Assembly (NCBI GenBank): GCA_937899365.1
Contig: CALBPH010000622.1
Location: forward strand, 1 to 6,784
From: an uncultured Leptolyngbya sp.
GTDB taxonomy: Bacteria; Cyanobacteriota; Cyanobacteriia; Phormidesmidales; Phormidesmidaceae
Direction: 5' to 3'
DNA: 6,784 nt
Below the pieces are notes generated by a model. That model was not told where the DNA came from and did not search any database. It saw nothing but the letters and a program-made list of their open reading frames with translations. Both the position numbers and the translations under genes were made by a program. This document shows positions 1-5,994 of this stretch, piece by piece. The stretch's first letter is position 1; each line of letters begins with the position of its first letter.

Positions 1-78
1 CCGGGTTACATCGCGGCCGACAGCCGGACGTTAGCCAAAAACCTGACGCGGTTGCTGCCCAGTCCCTGGGAGGAATAG
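1..78 (+). pseudogene. AI-2E family transporter, upstream in-frame fragment ending at an internal TAG
   Basis: Frame 1 is open from the window edge to a TAG at 76-78 and encodes 25 residues ending LTRLLPSPWEE. This is the same frame as the AI-2E membrane domain that resumes immediately after the stop. A soluble stretch ending in a 'LLP.PW' type sequence just before the conserved MGQRIGGYLRGR segment is what I would expect in the middle of an intact AI-2E protein. I therefore read 1-606 as one gene carrying a nonsense codon, not as two genes. The N-terminal half lies outside the window. A sequencing error at the TAG cannot be excluded. Confidence 0.6.
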
Positions 79-81
79 ATT

Positions 82-606
82 TTGGCCCAGGCTCCTCTGA
101 TGGGGCAGCGCATTGGGGGCTATTTACGGGGACGCTTTGTGGTGTCTGCTCTACTGTCAGTGGCCACAAGCGTTGGGCTGAGCCTGCTGGGGCTAAAGGA
201 TCTGGCGGTGGGTCTGGGTGCGATCGCAGGGGTGACCAATCTAATTCCATTTTTAGGCCCGATTTTAGGAGCCATCCCAGCTCTGCTTGTGGCCATCCCC
301 CAGGGCGGTTGGACCTTTCTCTGGGTACTGCTGCTCTATGTCATCGCTCAAAACCTCGAAACCTATATTCTCGATCCGTTGCTGGTGGGTACATCGGTAG
401 GGGTACATCCGCTCTATCAGCTGTTGGCGGTTTTAGGCGGTGCCCAGGTGTTGGGCATTATTGGCGCGCTGATCGTTCCGCCATGGATTGCGGGTGGGGC
501 GGTGCTACTGGAAAATCTATATTTGCGGCCTAAGCTAATCACCGAACGTCGGCAGCGACGAAGTGGGGTCTTATCAGAATTGGCTGGGTTTCAAGCGGAT
601 AGTTAA
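82..606 (+). CDS. AI-2E family transporter (PerM-like), C-terminal part
   Basis: This is a polytopic inner-membrane protein of the AI-2E transporter family (formerly UPF0118/PerM); the physiological substrate in cyanobacteria is not settled. The 174 residues cover the conserved C-terminal half. They include MGQRIGGYLRGR (7-18), a hydrophobic segment at about 20-38, the family-typical GAIAGVTNLIPFLGPILGAIPALLVAI block (46-72), a membrane segment at about 77-91, and the DPLLVGTSVGVHPLYQLLAVLGG block (98-120). A last hydrophobic segment runs to about 147, followed by a charged tail. Family members are roughly 340-370 residues, so about half is missing. The TTG at 82 is preceded by AGGA at 71-74, 7 nt away, so reinitiation after the TAG at 76-78 is possible. 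A half-length product would lack the N-terminal membrane helices, so function is doubtful. Confidence 0.8.
   Translation: MAQAPLMGQRIGGYLRGRFVVSALLSVATSVGLSLLGLKDLAVGLGAIAGVTNLIPFLGPILGAIPALLVAIPQGGWTFLWVLLLYVIAQNLETYILDPLLVGTSVGVHPLYQLLAVLGGAQVLGIIGALIVPPWIAGGAVLLENLYLRPKLITERRQRRSGVLSELAGFQADS
220..227. repeat. HIP1 octamer GCGATCGC
   Basis: Perfect HIP1 palindrome inside the AI-2E coding sequence. HIP1 is greatly over-represented in many cyanobacterial genomes. Three exact copies occur in this 6.8-kb window, far more than chance would give, which supports a cyanobacterial origin. Confidence 0.85.
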
Positions 607-651
607 CCAAACCCGTTGTAAGAAGTGGCGAACACCGTTTATCTGTGGGGG

Positions 652-686
652 ACTCAATCTGGGGTGCTTTGAGTAAATGCACCCAG
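652..686 (+). other. Interleaved inverted repeats, possible H-type RNA pseudoknot
   Basis: ACTCAA (652-657) is complementary to TTGAGT (669-674). CTGGGGTGC (659-667) is complementary to GCACCCAG (679-686) with one bulged G. The arms alternate 1-2-1-2, with 1 nt between the first arms, 1 nt between the second and third, and 4 nt before the last. They can form either of two exclusive hairpins or an H-type pseudoknot. No U-tail follows, so a simple intrinsic terminator is unlikely. Whether it is transcribed or functional is unknown. Confidence 0.4.
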
Positions 687-994
687 TTCAGATAGCCTTA
701 TCCCTTAGATTCCTGACCATGCATTGGGTTAATCTGATGCACAGGCATCGCCATACCTTTTTTTCTTGTTGTAAATTAACCAAAGCATCTAACCGCTTGT
801 TGGGTGATGACCGTTGACATGCCATTGATTGCATCCGTCAAATTAGTGAGGACAATGAAGGTATTCCTAAACGCCTTAAATTACAACAGCTAATCCAATG
901 TGCAATCGTACGGTGGCCTTGCCTTCTCTCAGAGAATACAGCCATCGATTGTGATGCATCTTATGGCAGAGCTTTAGCTGTACTAAACAGTTAA
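677..994 (+). pseudogene. Possible decayed small gene with one internal TGA (unrecognised)
   Basis: One frame is open for 105 codons, from ATG 677 (further ATGs at 719 and 737) to TAA 992-994, except for a TGA at 815-817. The first part ends KLTKASNRLLGDDR. After the TGA it continues HAIDCIRQISEDNEGIPKRL, then an amphipathic KLQQLIQ-type stretch, ending AVLNS. The mix of charged, hydrophobic and helix-friendly residues on both sides of the stop looks like real coding sequence, but I cannot assign a family. No convincing Shine-Dalgarno precedes any start. Chance openness is possible; the case rests on length and composition only. Confidence 0.3.
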
Positions 995-1154
995 GGTCCT
1001 TAAAATCTGGAAAAAAGGTCTGTTTATGACCTAATTCACAGGGATATTTGCTAGATAATCTGATTTTTTATAGTTAAGTTGATTTTTCACGCTACGGCTT
1101 CCTAAAACACGTCCAAGTTAAAACCTGGAGCTGCGTCTGGGTCAACACTAACGT

Positions 1155-1183
1155 TTGAGACGGGGACAAGGTTTATTTATTAG
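1155..1183 (+). promoter_or_regulatory. Candidate promoter of the SLC13 permease gene
   Basis: TTGAGA (1155-1160, 5/6 to the sigma-70 -35) is followed 17 bp later by TATTAG (1178-1183, 4/6 to the -10). This predicts transcription starting near 1190, only about 9 nt before the ATG at 1199. That would fit the absence of a Shine-Dalgarno there, or point to the in-frame ATG at 1223 as the real start. It is a pattern match only. A second weaker match is TTGCTA (1048-1053) with TATAGT (1069-1074), spacer 15. Confidence 0.35.
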
Positions 1184-1198
1184 TCTGGCTAGCGATAT

Positions 1199-2998
1199 AT
1201 GACGATTGATATTGAAATTCTTATGACCCTCGGGGTGACCGCTGTTGCCCTAATTTTGTTTGTAGTCGAGTGGCTACCGGCAGATATCACAGCCTTTGGG
1301 GTGATGGTCGCCCTTATGGTTTTGGGGTTAGTAACGCCCCAAGAAGGCATTGCTGGATTTAGCAACTCCGCCACCATTACCGTGATGGCCATGTTTATTT
1401 TGAGTGCCGGAATTGCCCGCACCGGAGCGCTACAGCAGGCCAGCAACTGGCTGCTTAAATGGGGTGGCAAAACCTGCCGCCGTCAGATTTTTGCCCTGGG
1501 TCTAATTGTGGGGCCGGTTTCTGGCTTAATCAATAACACGGCGGTGGTGTCAGTATTTTTACCCATCATTGAGGACTTTTGCCAGCAGCACCGTTTGTCC
1601 CCATCCAAACTGCTCATGCCCCTATCCTTTGCCACCATTTTGGGGGGCATGCTGACGGTGGTGGGCACATCCACCAGCGTGTTGGCCAGTGGGCTATCGG
1701 AGCAGCTGGGCTATGGTGATTTTTCCCTATTTCAGTTTGTAGAACTGGGGGCCATTGTCTTTGTGGTGGGGCTGCTGTATCTCACATTTATCGCCCCCAT
1801 ACTGTTACCCAACCGGGATGCGGGTGGCGACAATCTGAGTCAAGAGTATGGGCTCAAAGAGTATGTGAGCGAAGTGGTGGTCACACCGCGCTCTAGCCTG
1901 GTGGGTCAAACGTTACAGTCTAGTCAACTGCAACGTCGGTTTGACTTAGACGTCCTAGAAATTATCCGCAATGATAACCACTTTCCCCAACCCCTGGGTG
2001 ATAAGTCCCTGTGCGCGGGCGATATTTTGCTGGTGCGCGGTGGCCGTAAGGTTATGCCCAACTTCCGTGATGGTGAAGGCATTGAGATTTTGCCTGACGT
2101 GCAGTTTGGGCAAAAGTCCTGGCAGGCGGATCTAAGTTCGGGCCAGGAAGGTGTGGCGGAAGTATTGGTGATCGCTAACTCAAACCTGGTGGGGTCTACC
2201 CTAAAGGAGCTGCGGTTTCGGCAGCGTTATAACGTGACGGTACTGGCCATTCGTCGCGGACAGGAGCTGGTGCGTGAGCGCATGGGCAAGGTGCGGCTTA
2301 AGTTTGGTGATTTGCTACTGGTGCAGGGGCCAAAACAAAGTTTGCTGGGTTTACAAACAAGTCGCGACCTGCTGGTGCTCGAACAGCGCGACCTGGAAAG
2401 CATGCGTTCGGATCGGGCGAACCTGGCCATGGGTATTGGTGTTGGGGTGGTTGCGATCGCAGCCTTTACCCCCATCAATATTTTGGTTTCGTCCCTGGCC
2501 GGCGTGATGATTATGATCCTGACTGGCTGTCTAAAGCCTGGAGAACTTTACCAGGCCGTCCGTTGGGATGTGATTTTTCTACTGGCCTGTTTAATTCCCC
2601 TAGGCACAGCCATGGAAAGTTCCGGGGCAACGGCTTGGCTAGCCCAGCAACTTATTTTGGTAGGTGGCAGTCTATCAGGATATGGGTTGCTGAGTGCGCT
2701 GTATGTGCTTACAACGGTGCTGTCTAGCATCTTGTCAAATAGTGCAGCGGTTATATTGCTTCTACCCGTAGGGTTAAAGGTCGCTACCGAGCTGGGGTTA
2801 AATGCATTTACAGTGATGTTTATCATTACATTTGCCGCCTCTAATAGCTTTATGACCCCCATTGGCTACCAGACCAATACCATGGTCTATACCGCTGGTG
2901 GCTACCGATTCTTAGATTTTGTCAGGGTTGGAGGCCCGCTAAGTTTGCTGCTGGCCTTGGTGACACCCCCCTTGGCAATTTGGCTGTACGGTCTCTAA
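1199..2998 (+). CDS. SLC13/DASS family permease with two TrkA_C domains, probable sulfate transporter
   Basis: A 599-residue inner-membrane secondary transporter of the divalent anion:Na+ symporter type. Membrane half one covers about 1-204, with FVVEWLPADI (21-30), the re-entrant NNTAVV motif (112-117) and GTSTS (156-160). Two soluble TrkA_C (RCK_C) domains follow at about 222-300 and 317-396, each with the 'S.LVG.TL' pattern (233-239; 328-335). Membrane half two spans about 408-599, with SNSAAV (513-518) and the second signature TPIGYQTNT (553-561). This architecture matches the SLC13-like proteins of cyanobacteria and algae that are linked to sulfate uptake; cysC lying 195 bp downstream on the same strand agrees. 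Sulfate is inferred, not proven. ATG 1199 has no clear Shine-Dalgarno; ATG 1223 is an alternative that costs only eight residues. No frameshift is seen. Confidence 0.88.
   Translation: MTIDIEILMTLGVTAVALILFVVEWLPADITAFGVMVALMVLGLVTPQEGIAGFSNSATITVMAMFILSAGIARTGALQQASNWLLKWGGKTCRRQIFALGLIVGPVSGLINNTAVVSVFLPIIEDFCQQHRLSPSKLLMPLSFATILGGMLTVVGTSTSVLASGLSEQLGYGDFSLFQFVELGAIVFVVGLLYLTFIAPILLPNRDAGGDNLSQEYGLKEYVSEVVVTPRSSLVGQTLQSSQLQRRFDLDVLEIIRNDNHFPQPLGDKSLCAGDILLVRGGRKVMPNFRDGEGIEILPDVQFGQKSWQADLSSGQEGVAEVLVIANSNLVGSTLKELRFRQRYNVTVLAIRRGQELVRERMGKVRLKFGDLLLVQGPKQSLLGLQTSRDLLVLEQRDLESMRSDRANLAMGIGVGVVAIAAFTPINILVSSLAGVMIMILTGCLKPGELYQAVRWDVIFLLACLIPLGTAMESSGATAWLAQQLILVGGSLSGYGLLSALYVLTTVLSSILSNSAAVILLLPVGLKVATELGLNAFTVMFIITFAASNSFMTPIGYQTNTMVYTAGGYRFLDFVRVGGPLSLLLALVTPPLAIWLYGL
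2453..2460. repeat. HIP1 octamer GCGATCGC
   Basis: Perfect HIP1 palindrome inside the permease gene, in the codons for the first helix of the second membrane half. Confidence 0.85.
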
Positions 2999-3094
2999 CG
3001 TTATCGTTATCGACCTTGGGTTACCCCCCATAAACAAGGCTAAGAATCTAAAACAGACGTTTTTTGGAGCGTCTATAAACACCCCCACAATGGA

Positions 3095-3139
3095 ACGTTA
3101 CTGGTGCTACTCTTCTTATGAAGATTAGTAACGTATAAT
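3095..3139 (+). promoter_or_regulatory. cysC promoter: perfect -10 with an upstream 8-bp inverted repeat
   Basis: TATAAT at 3134-3139 is a perfect -10, placing the start near 3146 and giving a leader of about 48 nt. The expected -35 position (3111-3116, TCTTCT) does not resemble TTGACA, so an activator may be needed. Immediately upstream lies a perfect inverted repeat, ACGTTACT (3095-3102) and AGTAACGT (3127-3134), whose right arm touches the -10. A second small inverted repeat, TCTTC/GAAGA (3111-3124), lies between the arms. The layout fits a regulator-binding site; which protein binds is unknown. Confidence 0.5.
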
Positions 3140-3179
3140 GCTTCTGATTGAATATGGATAGCGCACAAATATAGTTTTT

Positions 3180-3184
3180 AGGAG
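3180..3184 (+). promoter_or_regulatory. Ribosome binding site of cysC
   Basis: AGGAG lies 9 nt before the ATG at 3194. It fixes the start of cysC, and the protein then begins just before the expected first beta strand. Confidence 0.75.
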
Positions 3185-3193
3185 TATCTTTAT

Positions 3194-3736
3194 ATGCAAC
3201 ATCGTGGTGTAACACTTTGGTTTACCGGTCTGAGTGGCTCAGGCAAAACCACCATCAGTCAGGCTCTAGAGGCAAAGTTGCGAGCAGCTGGCGTTAAGCT
3301 TGAAGTCCTAGACGGTGACATTGTTCGGACCAATCTGACTAAAGGATTAGGGTTTAGCAAAGAAGATCGCGACGAAAATGTTCGCCGCATTGGTTTTGTA
3401 TCTCACCTGCTAACTCGCAATGGGGTAATCGTTCTAGTCTCGGCAATTTCTCCCTATCGCGATGTGCGCGAGCAGGTGCGTCAGCGGGTTGGTGATTTTA
3501 TCGAAGTATATGCCAACGCGTCGGTTGAAGTATGTGAGAGTCGTGATGTTAAAGGCCTGTATAAAAGGGCTCGCTCTGGCGAAATCAAAAACTTCACAGG
3601 CATTAGTGACCCCTACGAAGAACCCCTCAATCCTGAGGTTAACTGCGACACAGAGAATGAGACTTTAGATGAATCTGTTAATAAGGTAATGGCTAAGCTT
3701 GAAGAGCTAGGCTATATCACTCCTGTAGCGGTTTGA
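3194..3736 (+). CDS. cysC: Adenylyl-sulfate kinase (APS kinase)
   Basis: A cytosolic enzyme that phosphorylates adenosine 5'-phosphosulfate with ATP to give PAPS, the second step of sulfate activation. PAPS feeds PAPS reductase or sulfotransferases. The 180 residues are full length for a stand-alone CysC. The Walker A P-loop is GLSGSGKT at 12-19 and LDGD at 39-42. The substrate-binding segment is FSKEDRDENVRRIG at 54-67. SAISPYR at 83-89 carries the family's phosphorylatable serine (Ser86). DVKGLYKRARSGEIKNFTG at 118-136 is the lid region. All key residues are present. It has its own promoter and a good AGGAG site, lies downstream of a probable sulfate permease on the same strand, and ends in a strong hairpin. 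No CysN/CysD fusion is present; ATP sulfurylase must be encoded elsewhere. Confidence 0.96.
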   Translation: MQHRGVTLWFTGLSGSGKTTISQALEAKLRAAGVKLEVLDGDIVRTNLTKGLGFSKEDRDENVRRIGFVSHLLTRNGVIVLVSAISPYRDVREQVRQRVGDFIEVYANASVEVCESRDVKGLYKRARSGEIKNFTGISDPYEEPLNPEVNCDTENETLDESVNKVMAKLEELGYITPVAV

Positions 3737-3787
3737 TAACACATTGGTTATCTAACAACCCAACATAGATTGTCTCCATGGGATATC

Positions 3788-3826
3788 AAAGGATAAAGAG
3801 GATTAACTCTCTTTATCCTTTTCTTT
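3788..3826 (+). terminator. Intrinsic terminator shared by convergent cysC and cpcF
   Basis: A perfect 13-bp stem, AAAGGATAAAGAG (3788-3800) with CTCTTTATCCTTT (3809-3821), has an 8-nt loop and is followed on the + strand by TCTTTT. On the - strand the hairpin begins 4 nt after the cpcF stop codon and ends in UUU, so it may work in both directions, better for cysC. The stem is A/T-rich but long. Confidence 0.8.
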
Positions 3827-4461
3827 TATGATGCTCCCATTTTCTCCAACGCCCATTGTGCCCTTGTCTGCACAGCTATGGTGTCATCGTCGGTGCTCAG
3901 TCGCTGCAAACATTGAATAATGACATCAGCCGTAGCCGTTAGCTGTAGCGCCAGGGTTTCAAGACCGACAACGGCGGCATATCTCACCACCCACTCATCA
4001 TCACCGGTGACCTGAAGCAGAATGGTTTGAGATCGCATCATTGCCGCGGCCCGCTCGCTTTCTGGCACATCGGCCCAGCGGATGGTGCCCAAACCACGGG
4101 CGGCTGCCCGCCGTACACTTAGGGAAAAATCATTGGCGGCGGCATCTAACAGCAGGTCCTGACCACGCGGATCGCCAATACCGGCCAGGGCGCGGATGGC
4201 CCAGGCCCGGGCTCCATAGTTATAGCCATCCAGCTTATCTAACAGGGTGGATACCGCTGGAATGCCGATTTGAATGAGCCCATCTACAGCCGCAACGGCG
4301 GCCCCTGGGTTGTTAAATCCCAACACCTGAATCAGCGTAGGAATTGAGCGCTCATCGGTTAGATCGGCTAACGCTTCCACCGCATCTAATAGACCCTGGG
4401 CAGAATCGGCTTCATTGACAGCTTGCAAACAGGTTTCGAAGGTTTTCAGCGGGGCAACCAT
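3826..4461 (-). CDS. cpcF: Phycocyanin alpha phycocyanobilin lyase, CpcF subunit
   Basis: CpcF forms a heterodimer with CpcE that attaches phycocyanobilin to Cys84 of the phycocyanin alpha subunit, and can also detach or transfer it. The 211 residues are normal for CpcF. The protein is an all-helical HEAT/PBS-lyase repeat protein. Repeats are visible at about 22-47 (LLDAVEALADLTDERSIPTL), 53-77, 84-108 (ARAWAIRALAGIGDPRGQDL), 115-128 (SVRRAAARGLGTIR) and 156-185. The DGYNYGARAWAIRALAGIGD stretch (78-97) is a strongly conserved CpcF feature. The ATG shares its A with the cpcE stop (TAATG), so translation is probably coupled and would give matched subunit amounts. It is the last gene of the cpc operon here. 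PecF was considered, but the neighbouring alpha subunit is CpcA. Confidence 0.93.
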   Translation of the reverse strand: MVAPLKTFETCLQAVNEADSAQGLLDAVEALADLTDERSIPTLIQVLGFNNPGAAVAAVDGLIQIGIPAVSTLLDKLDGYNYGARAWAIRALAGIGDPRGQDLLLDAAANDFSLSVRRAAARGLGTIRWADVPESERAAAMMRSQTILLQVTGDDEWVVRYAAVVGLETLALQLTATADVIIQCLQRLSTDDDTIAVQTRAQWALEKMGAS

Positions 4462-5300
4462 TACAACAAACTATCCATTAGCTCCATGACTCGACGGCTA
4501 TCGGCCGATAGACCGCAAATGTCTTGAGCGGTCTCATTTTCAACCTTGATTTGGTGTTCAAGCACCCCCTTTAGGGCAATCAGCTTCATGCTATTTTCTG
4601 CCAAGGTATTTGCGATCGCACCGGCCCCGGCCAGGTAGCCCACCGCCCCCAAATCCATCAGCGCCGCTCGTCGCAGCTGTAGCTGCTCGTGATCCAATAC
4701 CTTGACCAAACGCTCAGCGTACTGAGCGTCTCCCGTAATTTGATACATTGCCCGAGCCGCCGCGTTACGCACCTGGGGCACCTCGTGATCTAAAAAAGGA
4801 GCGATTGTGGCAACCAAATCGTCATTGCCCAACGTGCCCAATGCTTCCAAAATGGCATTATACGGCTGCACCAGGTGGGGTTTACCCTCGACCTGGACTG
4901 CTGCTGCCACCCCGCCCTCTAATAAAGAAGCAAGCACCGGCACCGCAGACGATGCCCCTAAACTTTCAAGGGCTTGGGCAGCGGTTTCTCGCACATAGTA
5001 GTCGTCACAGACGAGGCAGCCGAGCAAAGCAGGCACCACGCTGTCGTAGCCCTGGCCGATCTTACCCAGGGCCCTAGCTGCATTACGTCTGAGCGGATAT
5101 CCACCATCGGGGGAGCGATCGGTTTCATCCTCTAAAGCCAGCAGTAGCGCCTCTATCGCCGCTGGCTGACTGACCCGCATTTTACCCAACCACCAGGCGG
5201 CGTAGTAGCGCAGCCCCGGATCGGTCGTTTGGTTAATATTTACCAGCGCCTGGTCAAGGGTCAACGGCTGACCGTCTGGATTATGGGGAACACCGCTCAC
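4461..5300 (-). CDS. cpcE: Phycocyanin alpha phycocyanobilin lyase, CpcE subunit
   Basis: Partner of CpcF in the heterodimeric lyase acting on CpcA Cys84. It is a HEAT-like repeat protein. From the GTG at 5300 it has 279 residues, and the family blocks appear in order: LTLDQA (13-18), RYYAAWWLGK (31-40), ETDRSPDGGYPLRRNAARAL (59-78), YYVRETAAQALESLG (101-115), GGVAAAVQVEGKPHLVQPYN (129-148), LQLRRAALMDLGAVGYL (207-223), ENSMKLIALKGVLEHQI (235-251), ending RRVMELMDSLL. The frame is also open to an ATG at 5336, but those 12 codons give a hydrophobic leader (MPLGFVVFGLLV) untypical of this soluble protein and lie inside a terminator-like stem and its U-rich tail. I therefore prefer GTG 5300, which leaves the usual short N-terminus. 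Neither start has a Shine-Dalgarno. It follows cpcA with no linker gene between. Confidence 0.92.
   Translation of the reverse strand: MSGVPHNPDGQPLTLDQALVNINQTTDPGLRYYAAWWLGKMRVSQPAAIEALLLALEDETDRSPDGGYPLRRNAARALGKIGQGYDSVVPALLGCLVCDDYYVRETAAQALESLGASSAVPVLASLLEGGVAAAVQVEGKPHLVQPYNAILEALGTLGNDDLVATIAPFLDHEVPQVRNAAARAMYQITGDAQYAERLVKVLDHEQLQLRRAALMDLGAVGYLAGAGAIANTLAENSMKLIALKGVLEHQIKVENETAQDICGLSADSRRVMELMDSLL
4612..4619. repeat. HIP1 octamer GCGATCGC
   Basis: Perfect HIP1 palindrome within cpcE, the third copy in the window. Confidence 0.85.
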
Positions 5301-5310
5301 AACAAGAAGG

Positions 5311-5377
5311 CCAAAAACAACAAACCCCAGAGGCATAGGTAAAGGCTAGAAAACTAGCAATCACAAACACCTCTGGG
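5311..5377 (-). terminator. Terminator-like nested stem-loop between cpcA and cpcE (candidate attenuator)
   Basis: Read on the - strand, CCCAGAGG (5377-5370) pairs perfectly with CCTCTGGG (5333-5326); adjacent U-G, G-U and U-A pairs extend it to 11. The 36-nt interval contains a second perfect hairpin, GCTAG-TTTT-CTAGC (5358-5345). Directly after the outer stem comes a U-rich run, GTTTGTTGTTTTT (5325-5313). A GC-rich stem followed by U's is the layout of an intrinsic terminator. Here it could be partial, letting some transcripts continue into cpcEF. If ATG 5336 were the cpcE start, the stem would sequester it instead. Confidence 0.5.
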
Positions 5378-5430
5378 AAAGTATTAAAACTCAACCCGTG
5401 CAGCAACAACCGCAAAGGCTAAAGAATTAA

Positions 5431-5919
5431 CTAGCTTAGAGCATTGATAGCGTAATCAAGATAAGCGTTAGCTTCAGTCGCGGGCTGACCAGTCAAGCCA
5501 TGGCTAGACTTGATGTACTTTAGAGCCTCAATGTACCAGCTAGGAGACAACTCGTAGGAACGGTTGAACTCATCTAGACAAGATACTAGATACTCCTCCC
5601 AGGGACCCGTACCACCGGAAATCAGGCAGTAGGTAACCATGCGTAGGTAGTAGCCAACGTCACGAACACACTTGTCCTTACCGCGCTGATCAGCCGCAAA
5701 GCTAGGACCAGGAGTGGACACAGTGTAAGGAAACTTGCTGTAGACCGCATTGGCCGCACCAGAACATAGGCTGTCAGCCTTAGCAGTCAGACCTTTAGCT
5801 GCTTCCAAGCAAGCGTTAGCACGCTGGAAACGACCAAATGCAGACTGGATCTCGGTGGAGCTGAGGAAACGACCTTGTGAATCAGCAGCGGACACTGCTT
5901 CAGTCAGAGGGGTTTTCAT
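5431..5919 (-). CDS. cpcA: C-phycocyanin alpha subunit
   Basis: Light-harvesting biliprotein of the phycobilisome rods. It pairs with CpcB and assembles into (alpha-beta)3 trimers and hexamers. The 162 residues are exactly the usual length. MKTPLTEAVSAADSQGRFLS (1-20), KFPYT (62-66), ADQRGKDKC (76-84) with the phycocyanobilin site Cys84, and GYYLRMVTYCL (89-99) are recognisable, as are LSPSWYIEALKYIK (122-135) and the C-terminus YLDYAINALS. Unusual features are cysteines at 37, 52 and 114, the sequence TVSTPGPSF (66-74) where TTQMQGPNY is common, and GPWEEYLVSCLDEF (105-118). It looks like a divergent copy. On the - strand GGGAG at 5936-5932 lies 12 nt before the ATG, within the palindrome GAGATATCTC (5925-5934). 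It is second in the cpc operon, 117 bp after cpcB. Confidence 0.97.
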   Translation of the reverse strand: MKTPLTEAVSAADSQGRFLSSTEIQSAFGRFQRANACLEAAKGLTAKADSLCSGAANAVYSKFPYTVSTPGPSFAADQRGKDKCVRDVGYYLRMVTYCLISGGTGPWEEYLVSCLDEFNRSYELSPSWYIEALKYIKSSHGLTGQPATEANAYLDYAINALS

Positions 5920-5994
5920 TACTTGAGATATCTCCCAATGTTTCTAAAAAGACGGACAGAGAAAGAGGCAATTGATTAGAGAACTCTTATTACC

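Larger units (their letters stand above)
607..1198. other. 592-bp region without an intact gene
   Basis: No intact reading frame with recognisable content lies between the AI-2E gene and the SLC13 permease. I see a pair of interleaved inverted repeats (652-686), a possible decayed gene (677-994), a weak hairpin AGGTC/GACCT (1016-1032) with no U-tail, and an A/T-rich stretch (about 1045-1090) leading into the permease promoter. I see no tRNA, IS terminal repeats or CRISPR units. The lack of intact coding over nearly 600 bp next to an interrupted gene suggests local gene decay. Confidence 0.6.

Noticed and set aside
1102..1183. A short - strand stretch reading like a protein C-terminus (SVDPDAAPGFNLDVF then stop)
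   Set aside because: Only about 25 codons, with two stops directly upstream; too short to support a gene relic.
1189..1470. Open frame on the - strand under the start of the permease gene, and similar - strand frames at 1483-1674, 2227-2478 and 2548-2862
   Set aside because: They overlap a complete, clearly recognisable permease on the + strand and show no family features.
3055..3074. Hairpin AGACG/CGTCT after the permease gene as its terminator
   Set aside because: Only 5 bp with a 10-nt loop and no U-tail after it.
3735..3752. Inverted repeat GATAAC/GTTATC overlapping the cysC stop
   Set aside because: Six A/T-rich pairs without a U-run; the 13-bp stem at 3788-3821 explains termination better.
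4041..4277. + strand open frames over cpcF and cpcE (also 4748-5077)
   Set aside because: Antisense shadows of the lyase genes, with Pro/Arg-rich translations and no recognisable motif.
3826..5336. Phycoerythrocyanin isomerase-lyase (PecE/PecF) instead of CpcE/CpcF
   Set aside because: The adjacent alpha subunit is CpcA, not PecA, and the conserved blocks read as CpcE and CpcF.
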